From assembly GCF_011392075.1 (NCBI RefSeq), contig NZ_JAAJBV010000008.1, positions 52,295-116,294 on the forward strand: DNA of 64,000 nt. The letters are read 5' to 3'. Numbering within the stretch: the stretch's first letter is position 1; the number at the start of each line of letters is the position of its first letter. This DNA is from Flavobacterium celericrescens. Its GTDB lineage: Bacteria; Bacteroidota; Bacteroidia; Flavobacteriales; Flavobacteriaceae. A program made the position numbers and the translations under genes. Of the stretch, positions 31,229-41,950 are shown in pieces. Under the pieces are notes generated by a model, which had not been told where the DNA came from, made no database searches, and worked only from the letters and a program-made list of their open reading frames with translations.

Positions 31229-33142
31229 ATGCAGAATTCTATAGCCGAAAATATTGCCACATTTCTCAAACAATATGAGCCATTCAATTACATTGAGTAT
31301 GCTGATTTAAAAGCTATTGCAACTAATTGTAGTATTTTAACATTGCAGAAATCAAAATCGCTTTTTAAAATTAATGATGAATTACATGAGTCATTTTATA
31401 TTGTATATTCTGGTGTGGTTCATTTAACTAAAGTGCTTGATGCTGAAGAAGTTTTACATTCTAAATGTTATACTGGTAATTTATTTGGATTACGTCCGTT
31501 TTTTGCCAAAAATAATTATGTTTTAAATGCTGTAGCAAATGAAGATGCGGTTTTATACGCTATTCCAATTGCAATATTCAAACCTTATTTGACAAAATAT
31601 AGTTCTGTTTTGGATTATTTTCTTGAAAATTTTGCTACCCAAGCAAAGCCTAAAATGGAAAATTACCAACAATTCAAATCTATTTCTGAAATAGATACAA
31701 GTTCATCGGATACTAATCTATCTTATTTTCAAGATTTGCAATACACAACAAATCCTACATTAGTTGAAATAAATACTTCGATTAAAAATGTAGCTTTAAA
31801 AATGATTGCAAATAAATCTAATCATGCCATAATTACTTATAATAATAAAATTGCCGGCTTGGTTACAGATGCCGATTTTACTAAAAAAATTGGTGCTGGC
31901 CTATTCCAAATTGAAAATGATGTCAATAAGATTATGAGTACTAATTTTATTGTAGTTGATAAAAGTATTTCGGTAGCTGAAGCTCAATTGTTGTTGTTAA
32001 AAAATGACACAACACATTTATGCGTAACTGAAGATGGTACAGAAAATTCTACAATTTTAGGGATTATTTCTGAACGTGATGTCATTAATTCGCAATCAAA
32101 TAACCCTGGAATTTTAATCAAAGAAATTAAATCTGCTCATACATTTGATGAAATTAAATACATTCATACCAAGTATTTAGACATTATTCAAAATTCATTT
32201 ACTAAAAACATACCTATTTTTCATATCAATGCAGTTGCAAGTGAAATTTTGTTCTCTATTATCCACAAAAATATAGAGATGGCAATTGATCATTTAGGCT
32301 CTCCTCCTGCTCGTTTTGTATGGTTAGCAATTGGAAGTCAAGGTAGAAAAGAGCAACTTTTTTTGAGCGACCAAGACAGTATGTTAGTATTTGAGGATGT
32401 TGCCCCAGAAAAACACCGTGATGTAAAATATTATTTTGTACAATTAGCAAAGTTAGTTGTAGGAAATATGGAAAAACTAGGTTATAAATTATGTCCATAT
32501 GATAACATGGCGAGCTCAATTAAATGGTGTAAATCTTTGACAGATTATATTAATTTGTTTCAAAATTGGATGGTTACACCAGGAGAAAATAGTACTGATT
32601 TTAGCACTATTCTATTTGATTTTGAGTTTATTTATGGCGAAATAAAAATTAAAGATGCTTTAGAATCAGCAATTTATCAGAAAAGTAAAAACAATACTTT
32701 ATTCTATGATTTTCTTGGAAATAAAGTATTAAAACTTCCAGAAGGATTAACTTTTTTCAAAAAAATAGCAATTGAAGAAAGCGGTGATAAAAAAGATTTT
32801 TTTGATTTGAAACAAAAAGGATTACAAGTATATATTGATGCTGCTCGATTATTTGCTTTAAGTCATAATTTAAAAGGAGTTAATAATACTTATTTACGTT
32901 ATAAGCAGTTGGCAATAACAGACGCTAAAAATGCAGAGAAATATTTAGATTTCGCAGAGAATTATTTACAATTACAGCATTTTAGAGTTGAAGAAAGTAT
33001 CGTAAATGATACTGATGGCGCTTATATAAATGTAAATGCATTAAATAAAGTTGATAAAGAAAAATTAAAAAAATGCTTATCACAAACGGATGATGTTATC
33101 GAATTGATTAAAGACAAATACCAACTAACACAATTTTCATAA
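31229..33142 (+). CDS. cNMP-binding / CBS / DUF294 nucleotidyltransferase-like regulator
   Basis: 637 aa. Domains in order: a cyclic-nucleotide-binding-like barrel (about 20-135), two CBS motifs (about 165-285, AIITYNNKIAGLVTDADFTKKI and LGIISERDVINS), a DUF294 nucleotidyltransferase-like domain (WLAIGSQGRKEQLFLSDQDSMLVF, about 355-385) and a helical C-terminal DUF294_C domain. The GS...DxD pattern of PII-uridylyltransferase-type enzymes is present. In many proteobacteria this protein and an exonuclease adjoin acetyl-CoA synthetase genes, as here, suggesting a role in acetate-metabolism control. The ligand is unknown. Confidence 0.88.
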   Translation: MQNSIAENIATFLKQYEPFNYIEYADLKAIATNCSILTLQKSKSLFKINDELHESFYIVYSGVVHLTKVLDAEEVLHSKCYTGNLFGLRPFFAKNNYVLNAVANEDAVLYAIPIAIFKPYLTKYSSVLDYFLENFATQAKPKMENYQQFKSISEIDTSSSDTNLSYFQDLQYTTNPTLVEINTSIKNVALKMIANKSNHAIITYNNKIAGLVTDADFTKKIGAGLFQIENDVNKIMSTNFIVVDKSISVAEAQLLLLKNDTTHLCVTEDGTENSTILGIISERDVINSQSNNPGILIKEIKSAHTFDEIKYIHTKYLDIIQNSFTKNIPIFHINAVASEILFSIIHKNIEMAIDHLGSPPARFVWLAIGSQGRKEQLFLSDQDSMLVFEDVAPEKHRDVKYYFVQLAKLVVGNMEKLGYKLCPYDNMASSIKWCKSLTDYINLFQNWMVTPGENSTDFSTILFDFEFIYGEIKIKDALESAIYQKSKNNTLFYDFLGNKVLKLPEGLTFFKKIAIEESGDKKDFFDLKQKGLQVYIDAARLFALSHNLKGVNNTYLRYKQLAITDAKNAEKYLDFAENYLQLQHFRVEESIVNDTDGAYINVNALNKVDKEKLKKCLSQTDDVIELIKDKYQLTQFS

Positions 33143-33145
33143 AGA

Positions 33146-33730
33146 ATGCTACAGTGGCTAAACAATAAATATCCAGAGTTTTGGAAAAAATATATTTCAA
33201 GCTTTAAAGAAAAATCAGATCGATATGTTGTTTTAAGTATTGAATCTACTGGGCTTAATACTTCAAAAGATGTTATTTTAGCAATATCGGCTGTTACTAT
33301 TATGAATAATAGAATGATAGTTAAAGACGCTTTAGAACTATATATATCCCACACAAAATCTGAAATAGAAATCAATCAAAATGAGTTTTTACTAGTTAGT
33401 AAAGTAGCCAAAAAAGCTGAAAGTGAAGCTATTGAATTGTTAATAAACTTCATTGGAAATGCAACAATTATTGGGCACAGAGTATATCAAGATATCGAAT
33501 TATTAAATGCTAGTTTATCAAAATTAGGCTGTGGAAAGCTTAAAAATGAAGCACTTGATATTGAAATCATGTTCAATAAAGTAAAAGATACAATTGATAA
33601 AAAATATGCTTTAGAAGAAATGAGTACTTATTTTTCAGTTCCAGTTAATGATAGAATTTCGGTTGCAGATGATACCTTTTCGATTGCCATTCTTTTTTTA
33701 AAATTGAAAACTATTCTAAAAATAAAATAG
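33146..33730 (+). CDS. 3'-5' exonuclease, DnaQ/RNase T-like
   Basis: 194 aa. A DEDD-type fold is recognisable: Exo I region YVVLSIESTGLNTSKDVILAISAV, where the usual DxE reads SIES; Exo II IIGHRVYQDIELLNA; Exo III SVADDTFSIAILFLKL. The first acidic residue of the DxE pair appears changed to Ser (Ile-Glu-Ser-Thr-Gly retains only Glu), which may weaken catalysis. It is 3 bp after the DUF294 gene, the same operon; the pairing is common beside acs genes. A regulatory rather than replicative role is an inference. Confidence 0.78.
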   Translation: MLQWLNNKYPEFWKKYISSFKEKSDRYVVLSIESTGLNTSKDVILAISAVTIMNNRMIVKDALELYISHTKSEIEINQNEFLLVSKVAKKAESEAIELLINFIGNATIIGHRVYQDIELLNASLSKLGCGKLKNEALDIEIMFNKVKDTIDKKYALEEMSTYFSVPVNDRISVADDTFSIAILFLKLKTILKIK

Positions 33731-33748
33731 TCTAGAACAACATATATA

Positions 33749-34111
33749 ATGAATCGGTTATTAAATATAGGTTTATTAATTGCTTTTCAGTTTTGTTATT
33801 TGGAATGGCCTAACCATTCTATGTTTGTATATCAGGTTGAATATGAAATATTTGCAAAAGCAGAAAATCTATTAACTAACATAACACATCCCATTATTTT
33901 ACTGGGTTTAATTAACCAAATTTTACTTTTATTGGGTGCTTTTTTAAGTAATTTCAGTAAAAAAATAAACAATATGGCCGTTTTATTATTATCAATATTG
34001 GTCTTATTTTTCTTTTTTATTGGAATACTAGGTTTGAATTATAAAATAATGGCTTCCACTACACCATTTTTAATTTTAGCAGGGATTTATTTTACTAAAT
34101 TCAGAAAATAA
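33749..34111 (+). CDS. Small membrane protein, function unknown
   Basis: 120 aa, three to four hydrophobic segments (about 4-20, 45-65, 75-95, 97-115). It includes FQFCYLEWPNHSMFVYQVEYEIF early on. No family recognised. It is 18 bp after the exonuclease and ends at a terminator shared with the convergent acs gene, so it is probably the last gene of that operon. Confidence 0.55.
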   Translation: MNRLLNIGLLIAFQFCYLEWPNHSMFVYQVEYEIFAKAENLLTNITHPIILLGLINQILLLLGAFLSNFSKKINNMAVLLLSILVLFFFFIGILGLNYKIMASTTPFLILAGIYFTKFRK

Positions 34112-34140
34112 AAAACTGCTCCATTGCTGAAGCAGTTTTT
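34111..34140. terminator. Bidirectional terminator between convergent operons
   Basis: AAAAACTGCT (34111-34120) and AGCAGTTTTT (34131-34140) form a 10-bp stem around a 10-base loop. It lies between the stop of the 33749-34111 gene and the stop of acs (34160). Confidence 0.82.
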
Positions 34141-34159
34141 AACCAATAAAACTAAAAAA

Positions 34160-36067
34160 CTAGAGTTTGCCTTCTTTGATTTCGTCCACTATTTCAGGAT
34201 TTAATAAAGTTGAGATGTCTCCAAAGTTAGAGAAGTCTCCTTCAGCAATCTTTCTTAATATTCTACGCATGATTTTACCAGAACGTGTTTTTGGTAAACC
34301 ACTCACAAATTGAATTTTATCTAATTTAGCAATAGGACCTATTTGGTCAGAAATCAATTGATTAATCTCTTTTGCTAAGTTATTTCTATCACGGCTTTCA
34401 CCTGTTTCTTTCAAGATAATAAATCCGTATAACGCATTTCCTTTGATATCGTGAGGGAAACCTACAATTGCACTTTCTGCAACTGCTGGGTGTTCGTTGA
34501 TAGCATCCTCTATAGGTGCTGTTCCTAAATTATGTCCAGAAACAATAATAACGTCATCTACTCTACCAGTAATTCTGTAGTATCCAACTTCATCACGTAA
34601 AGCACCATCTCCTGTGAAATATTTTCCGGGGAAAGCAGTAAAATAAGTTTCTTTATAACGCTGATGATCTCCCCAAATAGTTCTTGCCATTGACGGCCAA
34701 GGGAATTTAATACACAATGCTCCAGTAACTTGATTTCCTTCAATTTCATTACGCAATTCATCCATTAATACGGGTTGAATTCCAGGTAATGGTAATGAAG
34801 CATAGGTTGGTTTTGTTGGTGTTACAAACGGAATAGGTGAAATCATAATTCCTCCAGTTTCAGTTTGCCACCATGTATCTACTAATGGACAACGCTTCCC
34901 TCCTACATGGTCGTTATACCAGTGCCAAGCTTCTTCATTGATTGGCTCTCCTACAGAACCAATAACTTTTAATGTACTTAATGGAAATTTTTGTACATAA
35001 TCTAAACTCTCTTTAGCTAATGCACGAATAGCTGTTGGTGCTGTATAGAATTGGGTAACTTTATGTTTTTCAATCACTTCCCAGAAACGACTAAAATCTG
35101 GATATGATGGAACTCCTTCAAAAATCACAGTTGTTGCACCATTTAAAAGTGGTCCATATAATATATAAGAATGTCCAGTAATCCAACCTATATCTGCAGT
35201 ACACCAATATACATCATTCTCTTCGTAATTGAAAACGTTTTTGAAAGTGTATGCTGTGTAAACCATATAACCAGCTGTTGTATGCACCATTCCTTTTGGT
35301 TTTCCTGTAGAGCCCGAAGTATATAAAATAAACAAAGGATCTTCAGCATCCATAATTTCGGCAACATTGTTTCCAACTGCTGCGTCCATTAAGGGTTGTA
35401 ACCAAATATCTCTACCTTCTTTCATGTTTACTTCTGTATTCGTTCTTTTAACAACTAATACGGTTTCAACACAAGGTGATTTTTCTAATGCTTCATCTAC
35501 AATTCCTTTTAAATCAATAGCTTTGTTTCCACGATAACTACCATCAGATGTGATTACCATTTTACATTCACTATCATTAATACGAGCAGAAACAGCTGAA
35601 GATGAAAAACCAGCAAAAACAACAGAATGTATAGCGCCAATTCTTGCACAAGCTAAAATAGCAACAGCTAATTCAGGAATCATTGGTAAATAAATGCAAA
35701 CTCTATCTCCTTTTTTTATTCCTTGGTCACGCAGAACATTTGCCATTTTTGATACTCTAATGTATAAATCATTATATGTAATGTGCTGAGCTGCTTCACT
35801 CGGATCATTAGGTTCAAAAATAATAGCTGTTTTATCTCCTCTTTTTGCTAAATGTCTGTCAATACAGTTTTTGGTAATATTAACTTTTGCATTTAAAAAC
35901 CATTTAAAGTTGGCTTCTTGCATATCTACTTCAAATACTTTGTCCCATTTTTGGTACCAAGTAAAATTTTCATCAGCTACACGGTCCCAAAATTTTCTAG
36001 GTTCGCGTACCGATTTTTTATACATTTTAAAGTAGTTTTCTAAATCGTGTATTTTGTAATAACTCAT
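34160..36067 (-). CDS. acs: Acetyl-CoA synthetase
   Basis: 635 aa, full length. AMP-forming ligase core: YTSGSTGKPKG (about 248-258), DTWWQTETGG, YFTGDGA and GRVDDVIIVSGHN (about 500), with the acetylation-site motif KTRSGKIMRR near 596-605. Reaction: acetate + ATP + CoA to acetyl-CoA + AMP + PPi. It shares a promoter motif with the neighbouring propionyl-CoA synthetase and is close to a symporter-kinase, matching CrbS/R-acs arrangements known in proteobacteria. The convergent partner is the DUF294-exonuclease operon. Confidence 0.96.
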   Translation of the reverse strand: MSYYKIHDLENYFKMYKKSVREPRKFWDRVADENFTWYQKWDKVFEVDMQEANFKWFLNAKVNITKNCIDRHLAKRGDKTAIIFEPNDPSEAAQHITYNDLYIRVSKMANVLRDQGIKKGDRVCIYLPMIPELAVAILACARIGAIHSVVFAGFSSSAVSARINDSECKMVITSDGSYRGNKAIDLKGIVDEALEKSPCVETVLVVKRTNTEVNMKEGRDIWLQPLMDAAVGNNVAEIMDAEDPLFILYTSGSTGKPKGMVHTTAGYMVYTAYTFKNVFNYEENDVYWCTADIGWITGHSYILYGPLLNGATTVIFEGVPSYPDFSRFWEVIEKHKVTQFYTAPTAIRALAKESLDYVQKFPLSTLKVIGSVGEPINEEAWHWYNDHVGGKRCPLVDTWWQTETGGIMISPIPFVTPTKPTYASLPLPGIQPVLMDELRNEIEGNQVTGALCIKFPWPSMARTIWGDHQRYKETYFTAFPGKYFTGDGALRDEVGYYRITGRVDDVIIVSGHNLGTAPIEDAINEHPAVAESAIVGFPHDIKGNALYGFIILKETGESRDRNNLAKEINQLISDQIGPIAKLDKIQFVSGLPKTRSGKIMRRILRKIAEGDFSNFGDISTLLNPEIVDEIKEGKL

Positions 36068-36096
36068 TGTTAGTTTTTTGTTATCAGTTTGTTAAT

Positions 36097-36154
36097 GTAA
36101 ATATAGCTATTAAATAGAATCTAAAAAGATTTTTATTGCTAAATAGATATAGTT
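36097..36154 (-). promoter_or_regulatory. acs promoter/operator region, matching that of prpE
   Basis: 58 bp align without gaps to 38196-38253 upstream of the propionyl-CoA synthetase. Shared parts: GCTAAATAGATATAGTT (identical 17-mer, 36138-36154) and a -7-like box, TATATTTA on the minus strand here. ATTTAG / TTTTAG half-sites repeat with 18-bp spacing. Distance to the start codon is ~30 bp. Confidence 0.6.
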
Positions 36155-36264
36155 AATAATTCAAGTTCTAGTTCAAAAATCAACTTCAAACTTAAAATAT
36201 AAAGCTTTAGTGTACTTCGTGTTTCTTAGTTTTTTCGTAGTTAAAACCTAAATGTAAAAATACC

Positions 36265-38160
<1,896 letters not shown>

Positions 38161-38195
38161 TTGTATTATTCAATTTATGTGATTTATTTTCTAGA

Positions 38196-38253
38196 GTAAA
38201 TGTAGAAAATAAAATAATGCTAAATGAATTAATTTTGCTAAATAGATATAGTT
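38196..38253 (-). promoter_or_regulatory. prpE promoter/operator region, matching that of acs
   Basis: Contains the identical 17-mer GCTAAATAGATATAGTT (38237-38253) and, 58 bp overall, the same spacing to a -7-like TACATTTA box. ATTTAGCA half-sites occur twice, 18 bp apart (minus strand). Distance to the start codon is ~36 bp. Confidence 0.6.
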
Positions 38254-38306
38254 TAAAAAAGAAACCTAAATACAGCTCCTTTTTTACATTTATTTAAGTT
38301 TATCTG

Positions 38307-38669
38307 TTACGAAAGCAATTCTTCAACCTGTTCTACAACTTTTTTTATAGAAAATGGTTTTGTCATATAAACATCTGCTCCAAGAGACATCCCTTTTTCA
38401 ATATCACTTTCTTTATTTTTTGCAGATAAAAACATGACTTTAGTATGTTGCAAATTAGGATCTTTTCTAATTTGCTCTAATGTAGCATAACCATCAACCA
38501 TAGGCATCATAACATCTAAAATGATGACATCTGGGTAATTTGTTTTTAAAATATCTAATGCTTCTTGTCCATCTCGAGCTATAAACACTTCATAATTATT
38601 CTTCTTAAATGTATATTCAAGCGACATTACTATGTTTGGTTCATCGTCTACTATTAAAATCTTTTTCAT
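38307..38669 (-). CDS. Stand-alone response-regulator receiver domain
   Basis: 120 aa: only a CheY-like receiver, with acidic pocket D8/D9, phospho-acceptor D52 (VIILDVMMP), S81 and K104 (MTKPF). There is no output domain. It starts 2 bp after the symporter-kinase, so it is its cognate receiver. With no DNA-binding domain it must act through a partner or be a phosphate sink/relay. Proteobacterial CrbR has a DNA-binding domain, so this system differs. Confidence 0.9.
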   Translation of the reverse strand: MKKILIVDDEPNIVMSLEYTFKKNNYEVFIARDGQEALDILKTNYPDVIILDVMMPMVDGYATLEQIRKDPNLQHTKVMFLSAKNKESDIEKGMSLGADVYMTKPFSIKKVVEQVEELLS

Positions 38670-38671
38670 AA

Positions 38672-41368
38672 TTAACTATTTTCTGTATTCTTGTTTTTAG
38701 GTAGCGTAAAAACGATACAAGCTCCTTTTATACTTGGTTCTACCCAAATTTTACCTTTGTGATGTTCAATAATTTGCTTACAAATGGCTAATCCTAATCC
38801 ACTTCCAACAGGTTTTTTAATATTTTGATTCGTTGATTGATAAAATTTGTCAAATATAGCTTCAAAATCATTTGAATTTATACCTTTTCCGTTGTCTATT
38901 ACACTTGTTTGTATAAAGTTTTCTTTATCAACTATTTGAATTGTAATTAAACCTTCATTCTCTGGGCAAAATTTAATTGCGTTTGAAACTAAATTTGTAA
39001 TTACTTGAAAAATTCTATCTTCATCATAATAGGCATTTACTTTACTCTTACTTTCTATGTAGATGCTAATATTTTTATTTTTAATCAATTGCTGTAACGG
39101 TTCTATTGATTTTTCTATGGTTTCTACTAAATTATTTTTTGCGGGATGAATAGTTTGCTTTCCAGTTTCAAATTTTTCTAAATCTAATATTTTATCAATT
39201 AATCGATTTAATCGATCTGATTCTGAAATAATATTTTGTAAAAATTGTTTTTTTAGTTCGTCTGGAATTTCGTCATCATCATGCAAAATCTCACTAGCAG
39301 CACGAATTGCTGTGATTGGAGTTCTAAGTTCGTGAGTTACCGTATCTAAAAATTCGTCTTTTTGTTTGTCTTTGGCCATCAACGAAATATTTGCATTTTG
39401 CAATTTTGCAGTAATCTCTTTTAATTCGTTTGATGTTTCGGTTAATTTTTTATTGATAATAATGTTTTCTTTGGACTCTTCTAATATTTTTAAAACTTCT
39501 GGTAATGTGATTTTTTCTTCTTTTACAACGCTTGAAATTAATATTCGAGCTGAAGCAGTTCCAATGTGTCCTGTAAGAAGATTTTCAGAAAATTTAATCA
39601 ATCGGGCATCGGCTAATTCCTGATTAATATCTACATTATATTTCACGTTAAATATATTCATGGCACGTTTTGTACGCTCAATACCTAAAAAACGAATCAG
39701 TACTTTTTCAATATCATTTCGATAAGCGGTTCCTTTCCAAATAAAAGCATTTTCGTGATTTGTGATGTATTTATTGATATCAACAAACATTTCAGCATAA
39801 TTACGTTCGCGATAATTCCCTTTAAAGCTTACAGAAACAGCAAAATAAGTTACACAATTAAATAGCATACTCCAAAATAAGGCATGTGGAACTGGTTGTA
39901 AATAATCTAATCCAAATAATTGAAAAGGTTTTAACAGCTCGTACCCCATGAAACCATCCGAAATAAAAGTGCTTTCGCTATTAGTAATTCCAATAGCATA
40001 AGGAACTAATAATGTATATATACAAACAATAAAACCAACAATGATACTATAAATTGCTCCTAATCTTGACCCTCTTCTCCAAAATAGCGCTCCAAAAAAT
40101 GCAGGTGCAAGTTGTGAAATGATAACAAACGCAACCATTCCGATAGAAACCAAATTGTAATCTAATCCAAAAAATCTATAAATAAAATAGGAAAGGATAA
40201 TTAATGAAAAGATACCTATTTTTCTGCTATTTAAGATAGATTTACTGCTAATTGATTCATCACTTTTTAATTTTCCTAATAAATTATAAGGAATTAAAAT
40301 ATTATTTGTTACCATGGTCGATAAACCAATAGATGAAACAACAATCATAGATATAGCGGCTGAAAATCCGCCAAGAAATACTAATACGGTTAAAGTTTTA
40401 TTATTGAATAATTGTGGAATTAATAATGAATAGGCATCAGAATTTACTTCTTGTCCTTCAAATAAAATATTTCCACCCCAAGCAATTGGATAGACAAAAA
40501 TATTAAACAATAAAAGGTATAGAGGAAATAACCAAACCGCTGTATTGATATGATTTTCACGATTATTTTCAATTACTCCCACTTGAAATTGTCTAGGTAA
40601 TAAAAATATAGCAAACATGGATAATACACAAAGTAAGAACCAATTGATTGCTTGCGGTAAGCCACCTATTGAATTTTTTTCTTTAAAATGTTCTAAAAGA
40701 GAAGCTTTTTGATAAATATCATCAAATCCATCAAAGACAAAGAAAGTTACATAAACACCAATGATGACAAAAAATACTAATTTCAAAACGCTTTCCAAAG
40801 CAACAGCAGTCACGATTCCTTTTCTTTTTTCAGAAGCATCTACATAACGTGTTCCGTAATAGGATGCAAATAAAGCTAGTGCAATTGCCACATAAGTTGT
40901 GGTGTCATCAAAAATAAAAGAACGAATTTCGGTTTTAGTAACTACGTGGAAAGTCTCAGCAATAGCTTTTAATTGTAAGGCAATATATGGAATAATTCCT
41001 GTAAGACAAATGATGGTTACAATAGCCCCTAAAAACCTACTATTTCCATAGCGTAAAGAAATAAAATCGGCAATACTAGAAATTTTATTGACTCTGGAAA
41101 TTCTAATAATTTTCTTTAAAATTAAAATCCAAGATGGAGCAATAATGATTGGTCCTAAATAAATTGGTAAATAACTCAAGCCACTATCTGCAGCCACCCC
41201 AATACTTCCATAGTATGTCCAAGCGGTGCAATATACAGCTAACGAAAAAGTATAGATATATGGATTATTGGTCCATTTACTGTTCCCTTTTTTTTCTGCC
41301 CAATAAGCAATATAAAAAAGAACAGCCAAATAGCCAGATAATATTACCAAAAGCGAAATACTATTCAT
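38672..41368 (-). CDS. Sodium:solute symporter-histidine kinase (CrbS-like)
   Basis: 898 aa. The first ~480 residues are an SSS/SLC5 transporter with about 13 helices (TFSLAVYCTAWTYYGSIG, PIYLGPIIIAPSWIL, GFSAAISMIVVSSIGLSTM). A linker and coiled coil (about 600-660) lead to HisKA with DTVTHELRTPITAIRA (H near 670), the N box NLVSNAIKFCPEN, and VIDNGKGI / GSGLGLAICK. It probably senses acetate or a related acid via transport and phosphorylates the adjacent receiver. It overlaps the small protein gene by 8 bp. The acetate ligand is inferred from family and context. Confidence 0.9.
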   Translation of the reverse strand: MNSISLLVILSGYLAVLFYIAYWAEKKGNSKWTNNPYIYTFSLAVYCTAWTYYGSIGVAADSGLSYLPIYLGPIIIAPSWILILKKIIRISRVNKISSIADFISLRYGNSRFLGAIVTIICLTGIIPYIALQLKAIAETFHVVTKTEIRSFIFDDTTTYVAIALALFASYYGTRYVDASEKRKGIVTAVALESVLKLVFFVIIGVYVTFFVFDGFDDIYQKASLLEHFKEKNSIGGLPQAINWFLLCVLSMFAIFLLPRQFQVGVIENNRENHINTAVWLFPLYLLLFNIFVYPIAWGGNILFEGQEVNSDAYSLLIPQLFNNKTLTVLVFLGGFSAAISMIVVSSIGLSTMVTNNILIPYNLLGKLKSDESISSKSILNSRKIGIFSLIILSYFIYRFFGLDYNLVSIGMVAFVIISQLAPAFFGALFWRRGSRLGAIYSIIVGFIVCIYTLLVPYAIGITNSESTFISDGFMGYELLKPFQLFGLDYLQPVPHALFWSMLFNCVTYFAVSVSFKGNYRERNYAEMFVDINKYITNHENAFIWKGTAYRNDIEKVLIRFLGIERTKRAMNIFNVKYNVDINQELADARLIKFSENLLTGHIGTASARILISSVVKEEKITLPEVLKILEESKENIIINKKLTETSNELKEITAKLQNANISLMAKDKQKDEFLDTVTHELRTPITAIRAASEILHDDDEIPDELKKQFLQNIISESDRLNRLIDKILDLEKFETGKQTIHPAKNNLVETIEKSIEPLQQLIKNKNISIYIESKSKVNAYYDEDRIFQVITNLVSNAIKFCPENEGLITIQIVDKENFIQTSVIDNGKGINSNDFEAIFDKFYQSTNQNIKKPVGSGLGLAICKQIIEHHKGKIWVEPSIKGACIVFTLPKNKNTENS

Positions 41369-41555
41369 TATATCGTTTTACTATTAATAAAGAAACCAAA
41401 ATTGAAAATAACCAAATTGAAAAAAAGTAAATATAAATAACTGGAAAACCCAACATATTTTGGCTTGAATCGAATAGTAATACAATAGGAAGATTGAGTC
41501 CTATGAGTAAAATCATAGACACGATGACCAATTTTTGTTGATGTCTTTTTTTCAT
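41361..41555 (-). CDS. Small two-helix membrane protein preceding the symporter-kinase
   Basis: 64 aa, two membrane helices (IVSMILLIGLNLPIVLLF and VIYIYFFSIWLFSILVSLLIV), basic N-terminus KKRHQQK. Its stop overlaps the kinase start by 8 bp. Small subunits of this size and place are common in front of SSS transporters (similar to DUF485/DUF4212 types), so an accessory subunit is likely. I cannot name the family. Confidence 0.7.
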   Translation of the reverse strand: MKKRHQQKLVIVSMILLIGLNLPIVLLFDSSQNMLGFPVIYIYFFSIWLFSILVSLLIVKRYNE

Positions 41556-41667
41556 ATGTATTACAACAAATGTGTTACTTATATTTTTGAGGATTATTTC
41601 ACTAATTTACACAAAGTTTTTAATCTCTAATACTAATTCATAAACTTTTAAAACCTTATGTAATAAA

Positions 41668-41703
41668 AACCCAAAAGCCCTTATAGAAATAAGAGCTTTC
41701 AGG
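41668..41703 (-). terminator. Minus-strand terminator after the porin-MFS-DUF6814 operon
   Basis: On the minus strand CCTGAAAGCTCTTAT pairs with ATAAGGGCTTTTGGG (one mismatch and bulge) around TTCT, followed by TTTTTATT. Confidence 0.6.
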
Positions 41704-41720
41704 TTAATTAAATAATATTC

Positions 41721-41939
41721 TTAATCTTCCTCGTATTCATCAGTGACTGCATACCATCCGAATATTGTTAATCCGGTTACAACCATTGGTAAAAGTATGA
41801 AGAAAATAATGATTCCAAAAACTAAATCATCTTGTTTTCCAGAAGTTAATTTACCTCCAAAAATTCCAATCGAAAAATAAGCTATTGCAATTGCTAATGC
41901 TATCCAAACGATTCCTAAATATTTTTTTACTGCGTTCAT
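41721..41939 (-). CDS. DUF6814-like small membrane protein
   Basis: 72 aa, two helices (LGIVWIALAIAIAYFSIG and GIIIFFILLPMVVTGLTIFGWYAV) and an acidic end. The pattern VKKYLGIVWIAL...FGWYA fits DUF6814. It lies 11 bp after the MFS carrier and is probably its partner subunit or a stabilising peptide; that role is inferred. Confidence 0.6.
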   Translation of the reverse strand: MNAVKKYLGIVWIALAIAIAYFSIGIFGGKLTSGKQDDLVFGIIIFFILLPMVVTGLTIFGWYAVTDEYEED

Positions 41940-41950
41940 ATCTTATTTTT

